Shown: piece by piece, positions 1 through 6,931 of the stretch
Numbering within the stretch: position 1 is the first letter of the stretch
Layout of the letters: every line of letters begins with the position of its first letter
NCBI GenBank assembly: GCA_035411265.1
Contig: DAONSQ010000005.1
Coordinates: forward strand, 1-34,492
From: UBA1359 sp035411265
Lineage (GTDB): Bacteria > Patescibacteriota > Patescibacteriia > Patescibacteriales > Patescibacteriaceae
Direction of reading: 5' to 3'
Length of the DNA: 34,492 nucleotides
The notes under the pieces: model-generated
What the model was told of the DNA's origin: nothing
What the model saw: the letters and a program-made list of their open reading frames with translations, nothing else
Database searches by the model: none
Made by a program: the position numbers and the translations under genes

Positions 1-72
1 GAACTGGTAGACGCGCACGACTCAAAATCGTGTGGGAGCAATCTCATGAGAGTTCGAGCCTCTCCCGAGGTA
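1..72 (+). tRNA. tRNA-Leu(CAA), 5' end cut by the window edge
   Basis: The window opens inside the D-arm. The anticodon arm is CACGA-CTCAAAA-TCGTG, giving anticodon CAA, which reads the Leu codon UUG. A long class II variable arm follows, then a T-arm GAGAG-TTCGAGC-CTCTC at 48-64. The 3' acceptor strand CCGAGGT and discriminator A end at 72. The next bases are CTG, so CCA is not encoded and must be added by a tRNA nucleotidyltransferase. The missing 5' acceptor strand should be complementary to CCGAGGT. Confidence 0.93.
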
Positions 73-81
73 CTGAAAAAT

Positions 82-110
82 AGCTGTCAATTTATTTGAC
101 GGCTTTTTTT
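82..110 (+). terminator. Rho-independent terminator after tRNA-Leu
   Basis: A 9-bp stem, AGCTGTCAA paired with TTGACGGCT (one G-T pair) across a TTTAT loop, is followed by seven more T. It lies ten bases after the tRNA 3' end. Confidence 0.85.
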
Positions 111-115
111 ATTGA

Positions 116-143
116 TTGACAAAACAAGCAAAAGCGCTAGGAT
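116..143 (+). promoter_or_regulatory. Probable promoter of the T9SS-type protein gene
   Basis: A perfect -35 TTGACA (116-121) is followed after 16 bp by TAGGAT (138-143, 4 of 6 to TATAAT). It lies just after the tRNA terminator and about 55 bases before the start codon. The -10 is weak and there is no TG extension, unlike the minus-strand promoters in this window. Confidence 0.5.
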
Positions 144-185
144 GGCTATAGGTTATTTCGCATCTTAAAAACAAAATAAAAAAAC

Positions 186-192
186 AGGAGGG
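186..192 (+). promoter_or_regulatory. Strong Shine-Dalgarno sequence
   Basis: AGGAGGG lies four bases (TATC) before the ATG at 197 and fixes that start. Such perfect SDs are seen at only three genes in the window. Confidence 0.85.
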
Positions 193-196
193 TATC

Positions 197-1588
197 ATGA
201 AAAAGGCAATAATTCTATTGGTTCTAATGGTAATGCTATCAACTGTTCTGATGGCATGGCAACAACACTTGCAAAACGATAATAAAAGCCTAAGAAAGTT
301 ACGCCGCTGCGGCAATATTGTTTATGGCGCCTACGACAAAGGCTACTTCAAGTCTAATGCCGCTGGCACTAGTTTTAATTATTATCCGGCTACCGATAAC
401 GATTCCATCACCTTCTACTCAGCCTGGATGTTTGATGAAAATAACATCATTTTAGGCGGACAGATTGAATGGGAATATTATCATGGTCATGGGGTGTTTT
501 TCAAAACTACCAATGGTGGCCAAACCTGGACTAGAAAAGATATTTTACAGAGTATCAGTATTCCACCCTATGGGCGGCGAATGGTCAAAGATTTAGAGTT
601 TCGCAATAGCAATATTGGCTTCGCTCTTACCGGTAGCAATCTTCATGGACCGGAGGTAGTTCCCGACCAAATACACTTCACCAGTAATGGTGGAGAAACT
701 TGGAACGGTGTGAGCTTCCCTACCGAGACTGTTACTGATGTTAGTTTTAGCGGACCATTTGCTGCTTACGCTATCAGGCGTGCCAATGGAACCTGTTATC
801 TGAAATATAGCAGTTCCCCTAGCGGTAATGGCTGGATAAATAACAATTTTAATTGGGAATCAACAATTGATTTCCTAAATTATGACAATGAAACTGATCG
901 CTGGGTTATTAATGTTAAATCCAGTGATTCTCAAAGCTTTTATCTAGCCTACACCAATCAAGCTAGTGGAATTGCTAATCAGCTTGGCGATTGGACTGCT
1001 CCTCTAGTGGGCGCTCTGCCCATAAATTCAGTTTTCAATTTTCCAATTATCGAACAACACGGTAATGACTTGTACGCCACCCTAACAATTCACAGCCCAC
1101 AAAACAGCCGTTTAGCCATTGCTAAATCAGAAAATTTCGGCGACTGGCACGTTTTTATTGACTGGCTGCCATTACCTTATAATCAAGCTAATCAAGACAG
1201 TTCAATCACTGGTCTAATTTACGCTAATGGTCAAATTTATATTTGCAATAACGAAAAACTATTATCTTATCAAGTCGAAGTAGCTACTGATGATCAAACC
1301 GAATCGCCAGAATTAATCAGCAATCTTGGCTGCTATCCTAATCCTTTTAGAGAAAACACCAAAATTAAATTCAAAAACACTCGTGACGCTAAGGTCGAAA
1401 TTAATATTTTCAATATTAAGGGCCAGTTAATTAAAAAAATTCTCGACAAAACAGTTGACTCCGGCGAACATCAGTTTGTCTGGAATGGCAAAAAAGATAA
1501 TAACCAACCGGCGGCTGCTGGTATTTATTTTTACAACATAAAATCAGGCCGGTATAGCAAAACCGGCAAAATACTTCTTTTAAAATAA
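197..1588 (+). CDS. Secreted Asp-box (BNR/Ycf48-like) protein with C-terminal T9SS type A-like sorting domain
   Basis: 463 aa. Residues 1-20 form a Sec signal peptide (MKKA then a hydrophobic run ending near LMAW). The body has two Asp-box motifs, TTNGGQTW at 104-111 and TSNGGETW at 162-169, as in BNR/sialidase-like or Ycf48-like beta-propellers. No catalytic set of a sialidase is evident. The last 87 residues (377-463) start with the YPNPF motif, continue with a beta-rich segment (INIFNIKGQLI, then AAGIYFYNIKSG) and end KTGKILLLK. This is the Por-secretion/T9SS type A sorting-domain pattern, related to FlgD-like Ig folds, common in Bacteroidota, Cloacimonadota and relatives. No T9SS component is in the window. 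The gene is monocistronic, with its own promoter, SD and terminator. Function is unknown; it is probably exported, and transfer from a T9SS-bearing phylum is an inference. Confidence 0.8.
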   Translation: MKKAIILLVLMVMLSTVLMAWQQHLQNDNKSLRKLRRCGNIVYGAYDKGYFKSNAAGTSFNYYPATDNDSITFYSAWMFDENNIILGGQIEWEYYHGHGVFFKTTNGGQTWTRKDILQSISIPPYGRRMVKDLEFRNSNIGFALTGSNLHGPEVVPDQIHFTSNGGETWNGVSFPTETVTDVSFSGPFAAYAIRRANGTCYLKYSSSPSGNGWINNNFNWESTIDFLNYDNETDRWVINVKSSDSQSFYLAYTNQASGIANQLGDWTAPLVGALPINSVFNFPIIEQHGNDLYATLTIHSPQNSRLAIAKSENFGDWHVFIDWLPLPYNQANQDSSITGLIYANGQIYICNNEKLLSYQVEVATDDQTESPELISNLGCYPNPFRENTKIKFKNTRDAKVEINIFNIKGQLIKKILDKTVDSGEHQFVWNGKKDNNQPAAAGIYFYNIKSGRYSKTGKILLLK

Positions 1589-1594
1589 ACCTTA

Positions 1595-1619
1595 AGCCGA
1601 GCAACTAGCTCGGCTTTTA
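1595..1619 (+). terminator. Rho-independent terminator of the sorting-domain protein gene
   Basis: The 8-bp stem AGCCGAGC/GCTCGGCT with loop AACTA and a short T tract begins seven bases after the TAA. Confidence 0.88.
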
Positions 1620-1621
1620 TC

Positions 1622-1650
1622 TTGACAAAAAATTGATTATGTGCTTAAAT
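1622..1650 (+). promoter_or_regulatory. Promoter of the degenerate HD-domain gene
   Basis: A perfect -35 TTGACA (1622-1627), 17-bp spacer, and -10 TTAAAT (1645-1650, 4 of 6). It directly follows the previous terminator, so the gene is an independent unit with a leader of about 45 bases. Confidence 0.6.
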
Positions 1651-1690
1651 ATTAGCACCCTGGAAAATCGTCCTTTAACAAAAAAATGAA

Positions 1691-1697
1691 AAGGAGG
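1691..1697 (+). promoter_or_regulatory. Strong Shine-Dalgarno sequence
   Basis: AAGGAGG lies five bases before the ATG at 1703 and supports that start. Confidence 0.85.
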
Positions 1698-1702
1698 TAG
1701 AA

Positions 1703-2770
1703 ATGTTTGGCAAAATGCCACTTGAAATGGTGCTTGATTTTTCACGAAAATGGCAGCGAGATTATGTTGCTATTTTTGAAAATCAAGCTGAAATCCAGTT
1801 GACTCCAAGAACTTTTCTTCAAGAGTTGCTTCCACGGATCATTAACTGGTATGATCACCGAAAATTGTTTGAGCGGCTGGAAGCCAAAGACAATAAGACA
1901 CATTCAATCAGACAAATGTGTTTTATTTTAGCTTCTAGTCGCCATCTTGACGGAGATGAGCTTTGTTCTAGCTTATTGGCTACCTGGGCCAATGATCTTG
2001 GTAAAGGACTTCTGGAAAGCTATCAGCAAGAGCTGCACCCAGAAATGTCAGCCTTTATCCTTGATTCTTGTCTTCAGGACCTAGGCTTGAGTGGTCAAAT
2101 CTTTAGCGAGGCCATTTACGCCACTATGGCGCATAACGGCTATCAAGCAAGAACTATCGTTGGCGAAATTGATCATTTAATTAATCCTTATCCAGATGAA
2201 ATTGATGGTCAATTACATCGGCCAACTGTCATGGCTCGCAAAGCCGCTCAGTCTGAATTGATGGGACCTTACGGCTTCGTTCGGGTTATGCTAGACAACT
2301 ATCATTATCCGGAAAGATTCGCCCTGGGTCGACCAATAAGTAGTAGCGTCCTAAGTCAAATTCAAGATCAACTGCAAAGCCAAATTAATATCACAATCTA
2401 TAATGAACGTGATTTTGGCATAGTCAAAGACTTAAACGACAAATACTGGTCATGGACAAAGGACTTGGTCAACCGAGTTCAGTCAATCCATGACCTAAAA
2501 ATGGCTAAAGAGGACGCTGTCAGCTCCAATCTGACAGCCTGGCTTCACCGAGGGATTGGCGCCGACTGTAGCGTCGACAATTTCATCAACATGCTTAACA
2601 ACTTAGATGAAATTGATCGCACCGCTTGGCTGGCTGGCCTCAATCTAGCTATGGAGCTAGCGGAAGTCCAGGCCGATCTTTTAACAGAAAAGATTGGTCC
2701 AAAATTAAGAATAATCCCCGACAGCTTACCAGTTTTCGGGTCATTATTCTTCAACTTTTTGACCCTTTAA
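1703..2770 (+). CDS. Degenerate HD-domain protein of unknown function
   Basis: 355 aa, no signal peptide and no clear membrane segment. Residues about 60-150 follow the HD phosphohydrolase layout: H67 in THSIRQM, then the position of the HD dyad reading N97-D98 in WANDLGK, then H112 in LHPEM, then H144 in MAHNGY. The family's key His of the dyad is therefore Asn, which should weaken or abolish the usual two-metal site, so a non-catalytic sensing or binding role is possible. The C-terminal half (about 160-355) is mostly helical-looking and I do not recognise it. The gene is monocistronic with a strong -35 promoter, perfect SD and shared terminator, next to another accessory gene and a tRNA. 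The HD assignment rests on motif spacing only; it could be an unrelated all-helical protein. Confidence 0.6.
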   Translation: MFGKMPLEMVLDFSRKWQRDYVAIFENQAEIQLTPRTFLQELLPRIINWYDHRKLFERLEAKDNKTHSIRQMCFILASSRHLDGDELCSSLLATWANDLGKGLLESYQQELHPEMSAFILDSCLQDLGLSGQIFSEAIYATMAHNGYQARTIVGEIDHLINPYPDEIDGQLHRPTVMARKAAQSELMGPYGFVRVMLDNYHYPERFALGRPISSSVLSQIQDQLQSQINITIYNERDFGIVKDLNDKYWSWTKDLVNRVQSIHDLKMAKEDAVSSNLTAWLHRGIGADCSVDNFINMLNNLDEIDRTAWLAGLNLAMELAEVQADLLTEKIGPKLRIIPDSLPVFGSLFFNFLTL

Positions 2771-2774
2771 ACAC

Positions 2775-2803
2775 AAAGGCAACCACTAACGGTTGCCTTT
2801 TTT
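2775..2803. terminator. Bidirectional terminator between convergent genes
   Basis: AAAGGCAACC-ACTAAC-GGTTGCCTTT is a 10-bp stem flanked by A's on the left and T's on the right. It serves the plus-strand HD-like gene and lies inside the 3' end of trmD, whose stop is at 2786-2788, so the hairpin is partly coding on the minus strand. Confidence 0.85.
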
Positions 2804-3451
2804 CTTTTTCATTTGTTGTTCTCGCCACTTAGCAATTTCTCTATGATTGCCGGAAAGCAAAACTTCCGGTACTGCTTGCTTTCGACCATTAATTTCAACT
2901 ACTTCTGGCTTGGTATACTGAGGATATTCTAACTGGCCAACCCGGCTATGCGACTCCTGGAGCAGGCTATCAGCATTACCTAAAACCCCCGGCAGTAACC
3001 GCGCTACGGAATCGACAATTGTCATTGCCCCGAGTTCACCGCCAGTTAAAACATAATTGCCAATTGAGACTTCTTCATCAATCAGCTCTTTAATCCGCTC
3101 ATCAACCCCTTCATAGCGGCCACAAATAATAATCACTTCGTCTAATCGGCTGTACTGGCGAGCCTTGGCTTGAGTCCAAGTCTTGCCTTTGGCTGACATC
3201 AAAATCACCTTACGTTTTTGATTTTTAGTTTTAATCGCTGCCAAAGCTTTAGCAATCGGTTCAACTTGCATCACCATACCTGGACCGCCACCATAAGGCG
3301 TATCATCAACTCGGCGTTGCTTGTTGAGCGACCAATCGCGCAAATCATGCACTTTAATAGAAAAATGGCCCTGTTTTTGGCCGCGACCAATGATTGACTC
3401 TTTAAAATAATCAAAGGCTTCGGGCAGGACAGAAATTATTTGGAATAACAT
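2786..3451 (-). CDS. trmD: tRNA (guanine-N1-)-methyltransferase TrmD
   Basis: 221 aa from the ATG at 3451. It methylates N1 of G37 in tRNAs using SAM, preventing +1 frameshifting. It begins MLFQIISVLPEAF, the family's usual start; an upstream in-frame TTG at 3469 would add six residues of no family character. The SPOUT trefoil-knot region is clear: the stretch ICGRYEGVDER, then SIGNYVLTGGELGA, then the segment to LLPGVLG and ESHSRV, typical of TrmD SAM binding and G37 recognition. The C-terminus is Lys-rich (MKKKKGNR). It follows khpA but has its own extended -10 promoter placed so close that the mRNA is probably leaderless. The usual partners rpsP and rimM are absent here. Confidence 0.96.
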   Translation of the reverse strand: MLFQIISVLPEAFDYFKESIIGRGQKQGHFSIKVHDLRDWSLNKQRRVDDTPYGGGPGMVMQVEPIAKALAAIKTKNQKRKVILMSAKGKTWTQAKARQYSRLDEVIIICGRYEGVDERIKELIDEEVSIGNYVLTGGELGAMTIVDSVARLLPGVLGNADSLLQESHSRVGQLEYPQYTKPEVVEINGRKQAVPEVLLSGNHREIAKWREQQMKKKKGNR

Positions 3452-3457
3452 AAAATA

Positions 3458-3466
3458 ATTATAGCA
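3458..3466 (-). promoter_or_regulatory. Extended -10 promoter of trmD, probably leaderless
   Basis: On the minus strand TGC-TATAAT occupies 3466-3458. Only six bases (TATTTT) separate it from the A of the trmD ATG at 3451, where transcription would be expected to begin. No good -35 is visible; the upstream DNA is the khpA terminator. Confidence 0.65.
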
Positions 3467-3474
3467 CAAAAAAC

Positions 3475-3496
3475 AAAAAGACCAGCGAGCTGGTCT
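3475..3496 (-). terminator. Terminator of khpA
   Basis: On the minus strand AGACCAG-CTCG-CTGGTCT is followed by TTTTTG and another T run. The hairpin is also flanked by T's on the plus side, but no plus-strand gene reads into it. Confidence 0.75.
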
Positions 3497-3519
3497 TTTT
3501 GCTATTGATGAGAGTGCTT

Positions 3520-3855
3520 TTAGATTGACAAATCTTCGACTGAAGACAAATCAACGCTGTCAGTAGCAACCTGTTCTGGACGATCTTCACGATGTGGTCG
3601 TTGACCGCCATTTGGATCGTAGATTTTTAGATTGACGCGAGCGCTATTTTTAGCACCGACAATTTTTAATAAAGTGCGGATAGCCTGCGCAGTCTGGCCA
3701 CGGCGACCAATGACATAGCCCATGTCGGCCGGATTGATTTTCAGGGTCAACAGGACGCCCATTTCGTCAACACTGCGATCAACGGAAACATCTTCCGGAT
3801 TGCTGACGATGGCCTTGACAACATACTCTAAGAACTCTTTGTCATGAAGCTCCAT
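3520..3855 (-). CDS. khpA: KH-domain RNA-binding protein KhpA
   Basis: 111 aa. A single type II KH domain spans about residues 5-85, with the GxxG loop in VIGRRGQTAQAI that contacts RNA, preceded by LKINPADMG. Members of the KhpA (YlqC) family are small RNA chaperones, often pairing with KhpB, linked to cell-envelope and translation genes. The C-terminal tail (about 86-111) is acidic and Arg-rich and looks disordered. In many bacteria khpA sits between rpsP and rimM-trmD; here only khpA-trmD remains. It has its own good promoter (3906-3935) and a terminator. No SD precedes the ATG. Confidence 0.93.
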   Translation of the reverse strand: MELHDKEFLEYVVKAIVSNPEDVSVDRSVDEMGVLLTLKINPADMGYVIGRRGQTAQAIRTLLKIVGAKNSARVNLKIYDPNGGQRPHREDRPEQVATDSVDLSSVEDLSI

Positions 3856-3905
3856 ACTTTTTCTTTAACATTAAACTTAGGCTAAAGTACCTAATATTAT
3901 TCTAA

Positions 3906-3935
3906 ATAATAGCATATTGAGCTAAACAGTGTCAA
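3906..3935 (-). promoter_or_regulatory. Promoter of khpA
   Basis: On the minus strand a perfect TTGACA (3935-3930), an 18-bp spacer ending in TGC, and -10 TATTAT (3911-3906). Start is expected near 3899, with a leader of about 44 bases. It lies in the 101-base gap after pheT, where I see no strong terminator, so read-through from pheT is also possible. Confidence 0.75.
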
Positions 3936-3956
3936 ACCAATCAAGCTAAACGCCAA

Positions 3957-5918
3957 TTAATTCAGGCCAAAAACTTGCAGATGCAATTTCTTGGCTGATT
4001 GATCATCAAGCTCTTTATAAATAGCGCGAACAGTATAGCGATAATGTCCATTAGGTAAAGCAAATTCATCAGTCACCGCCAGACTCCACAGGCTTTCTCG
4101 GCCAACCTTAGCTTTAATTTCGGCCAATTCAGCCACTAAGGCTTGACGATCAACTAATTCTAAATTGGCATCAAGGCTAACTAATTTTTGAGTTAATTCA
4201 ACAGTCGGAGCATAATGTTCAGTCGTAGTTAAAAATTCAACCAGCTGATCGGCATCAATTTCAGCCGCCGCCATTGTCTGGCCATTATATTTATCCACCA
4301 GCTGCAAAAGGACTCCAATTGGCCGACCAGCTAAATTAAACTGCCAAGCCGCATAAGGATTACCGACTTCTGGAACCTTTTCTAACCTAGTCCAAGTAAT
4401 TTCAGTGGCCCCATTGTAAGCCAAAAAACCAGCTACTGCTTGGCGAAGCTCTTCAACCACTGATTTCTCACCAGCCATCAGCCAACCTAAATGTTCGGCT
4501 TCTAAATATTCGCCATCTTTTTGACCAAAAATCTTACCGATTTCAAAGATTCGCAAATCAGCTACTTGTTTTTTATTATATTCACGCGACTGTTTAACTA
4601 GGCTAGCTAAAATTGTCTGGCGCAAATCCGTATAATCTTCATTAATAGCATTGATAGCTCGAGCAATCTCCCAATCTAAATAATTGGTCTCCAAATTATT
4701 ATCGTTGGTTACCATAGTCCAAGACAATACCTCATCCCAACCGCCAGCCGTTAAATAATCGCGCCATTTTTCTTTAAGCTTAGTTAGCGGCTTGGTAATA
4801 TCAGTTGTCACTGTCAAGGCCGGTAAAGCCGCCGGAATACGATCATAACGATAGAGACGGACAACTTCTTCCACCAAATCTTCCGGCATCTCCAAGTCAG
4901 TCCGCCAACTAGGCACTGTCACCGACCACGGCAGAGCTTGAGTATCAACCTCAAAACCTAACTGAGTCAATAATTGCTGGCTTTCAGCTGGACTAATATC
5001 AACCCCGGCCAATTGAGATGCTAATTGTGGATCAAAAGCAATACTTGCAACCGCTGCAGTCTCTGGATAATACTCAAAAACGCTGCTCACCACTTGGACA
5101 CCAGCTTGTTCAATCAATAAGTTAACCAATAAATCAAAAGCATAGGCTAATTCACTAGCACTCAAATATTTTTCCAATTTATTACTAGCTTCAGTAACAA
5201 TATGCAGCTGACGAGAATTCTTACGGACAATGCTGGGATTATAGGCGGCCATTTCTAAAATAAAATTAGTAGTTGCAGGATTGATAGCCGCATAGTTAGT
5301 GCCAACAATTCCGGCCAAAGCAATGACTTCTCGGCGATCGCTAATTAATAGCTCCCCGCTAGTCAACTTAACTTGACTGCCATCCAAAGTTGTAATCTCT
5401 AGTGGACGATCATTAACCGACCAGACAATATCACCATCAACGGCTGTTAAATCAATCAGGTGAGAGGCATAACCCGTCAAAATCATGACATAATTAGAAA
5501 GATCAACCAACAGGTTAATGCTTTTCAAATCATAGATAGCTAAATAATCAACTAACCATTGCGGAGATTGCCAAGAACCAGGATTGCTAAGCTTAACCGC
5601 TTTTAATCGACGGACTTCGGTGGTTTCAACTCGAATTGGCAGAACTAAGTCAGTGGCTGACCAAGTTTTAGTTGTTGGCAATTTGAGTTCTAAATTAAAA
5701 TAAGCCGCCACTTCTCGAGCAATTCCAATAATTGAAAAACAGTCAGCTCGATTTTGTCGAACTTCTAAGCCAAATAAAGTATCTGGCTGACCATTATAAC
5801 TAATCGAAGCAAGGCTTTCCTGCATGATACCAGTCATGGTTAAAGCTTCGCCAACTTCAGCTGGCGTAGCAATCAAGCCTGGCACTAATTGTTTAATCTG
5901 ACTATAAAGTATTTTCAT
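3957..5918 (-). CDS. pheT: Phenylalanyl-tRNA synthetase beta subunit, short form without tRNA-binding OB domain
   Basis: 653 aa against about 800 in most bacteria. PheT forms the (alpha-beta)2 synthetase with PheS and carries editing and tRNA-contact domains. The first B1 half (about 1-38) runs almost directly into the second half, QNRADCFSIIGIAREVAAYF, so the EMAP-like OB domain normally inserted near residues 40-150 is absent. Then come a B3/B4 editing-like region (about 90-260), a B5 domain (about 290-360, LTQLGFEVD), the catalytic-like core, and a shortened FDX-ACB anticodon-binding end (about 575-653, HYRYTVRAIYKEL). Its ATG lies inside the pheS 3' end (17-base overlap), so the two are translationally coupled. 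No SD is visible. Confidence 0.95.
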   Translation of the reverse strand: MKILYSQIKQLVPGLIATPAEVGEALTMTGIMQESLASISYNGQPDTLFGLEVRQNRADCFSIIGIAREVAAYFNLELKLPTTKTWSATDLVLPIRVETTEVRRLKAVKLSNPGSWQSPQWLVDYLAIYDLKSINLLVDLSNYVMILTGYASHLIDLTAVDGDIVWSVNDRPLEITTLDGSQVKLTSGELLISDRREVIALAGIVGTNYAAINPATTNFILEMAAYNPSIVRKNSRQLHIVTEASNKLEKYLSASELAYAFDLLVNLLIEQAGVQVVSSVFEYYPETAAVASIAFDPQLASQLAGVDISPAESQQLLTQLGFEVDTQALPWSVTVPSWRTDLEMPEDLVEEVVRLYRYDRIPAALPALTVTTDITKPLTKLKEKWRDYLTAGGWDEVLSWTMVTNDNNLETNYLDWEIARAINAINEDYTDLRQTILASLVKQSREYNKKQVADLRIFEIGKIFGQKDGEYLEAEHLGWLMAGEKSVVEELRQAVAGFLAYNGATEITWTRLEKVPEVGNPYAAWQFNLAGRPIGVLLQLVDKYNGQTMAAAEIDADQLVEFLTTTEHYAPTVELTQKLVSLDANLELVDRQALVAELAEIKAKVGRESLWSLAVTDEFALPNGHYRYTVRAIYKELDDQSAKKLHLQVFGLN

Positions 5919-6927
5919 GGTCGTGTGGTTTATAACCTAAATTACCGCCTAGTAACGTGCGGATATCTGTAATATTATGGCGAGCCATGGCCCAGCGATC
6001 AAGCCCGAGACCAAAAGCAAAGCCTTGCCATTTGCTAGTATCCAAGCCAGCCATGGCCATAACTTTAGGATGGATTATGCCGGCACCACCCATTTCAATC
6101 CAGCCAACCCCTTTACAAACCGGACAACCAGTACCACCGCAATTAAAACATTGCATATCCGGACCAACGCCAGGCTCAACTTCAGGATAATATTTATTGC
6201 GGAAACGAATCTTAACCTCGGGACCATAAACCTCTTGAAACAAAGCCGTAAAAGTACCGAACAAATCAGCCAAACTAACTTTTTCCATAACCACTACGCC
6301 TTGATAGTGATGAAAAATGAAGTGATTACTCTTGTTAACTGTTTCATTGCGATAAACTCGACCAGGGCAGACCGCTTTAAACGGCGGCTTAGCAGTAGCC
6401 AGCAATCGAGACTCAATCGATGAAGTCTGAGTTCTTAATAAAATATTAGGTTCCTGTAGATAAAAAGTGTCCTGCATGTCACGAGCCGGATGATCGGCTG
6501 GCACATTAAGACGCTGAAAACAAAACTCATCGGTTTCAATTTCCCGATCCTCCATAACACTGTAGCCCATCTTAACAAATAACTGATTAAGTTGTCGGAT
6601 AGTTTCAGTGATCGGATGAAGATGGCCGAGCTTGACTGGGGTTAATCCGATAGTTTGGGCTTCAGCTTGCCAAGTAGCTTCTTGACCAGAAGCGGCGATT
6701 TCTTTAGACCTGCTATCGTATTTTTCTTGCGCCGAAGCTTGAGCGGCTTGCCAGATTGGACCTTTTTCTCTTTTTTCCTCAATTGACAATTGAGCTAAGG
6801 CTTTCACTTGCTCTTTAATCAAGCCTTGCTTGCCGAAATATTTTTGCCAAACAATAGCGAGCCCAGCTTCATCTTGAGCTGTTGCTAATTCTTGGCTAAG
6901 TTGATCTAATAATTGATTAGGTGACAT
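5902..6927 (-). CDS. pheS: Phenylalanyl-tRNA synthetase alpha subunit
   Basis: 341 aa from the ATG at 6927; an in-frame ATG at 6951 would add eight residues and overlap argS by 20 bases. I chose 6927 because MSPNQLLDQL fits the family's start and lies just after the argS stop. Class II motifs are present: PGRVYRNE (motif 2) and FGLGLDRWAMARH (motif 3), with the Phe-binding core between. Before motif 3 there is a Cys cluster, CFNCGGTGCPVC, a CxxC-x4-CxxC arrangement that may bind zinc and is shared by many PheS. The N-terminus is a tRNA-binding coiled coil (about 1-80). It acts with PheT encoded by the overlapping next gene. Confidence 0.95.
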   Translation of the reverse strand: MSPNQLLDQLSQELATAQDEAGLAIVWQKYFGKQGLIKEQVKALAQLSIEEKREKGPIWQAAQASAQEKYDSRSKEIAASGQEATWQAEAQTIGLTPVKLGHLHPITETIRQLNQLFVKMGYSVMEDREIETDEFCFQRLNVPADHPARDMQDTFYLQEPNILLRTQTSSIESRLLATAKPPFKAVCPGRVYRNETVNKSNHFIFHHYQGVVVMEKVSLADLFGTFTALFQEVYGPEVKIRFRNKYYPEVEPGVGPDMQCFNCGGTGCPVCKGVGWIEMGGAGIIHPKVMAMAGLDTSKWQGFAFGLGLDRWAMARHNITDIRTLLGGNLGYKPHDHENTL

Positions 6928-6931
6928 ATAA

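Noticed and set aside
1..2803. Attachment-site repeat of the tRNA-Leu 3' end
   Set aside because: I found no second copy of the tRNA 3' segment in the window and no integrase.
2626..2832. Plus-strand ORF overlapping the HD-like gene and the trmD end
   Set aside because: It is out of frame with the better-supported gene, has no SD and runs across the terminator hairpin.
5957..6423. Plus-strand ORFs opposite pheS
   Set aside because: They are antisense to a conserved gene and lack promoter, SD and recognisable content.
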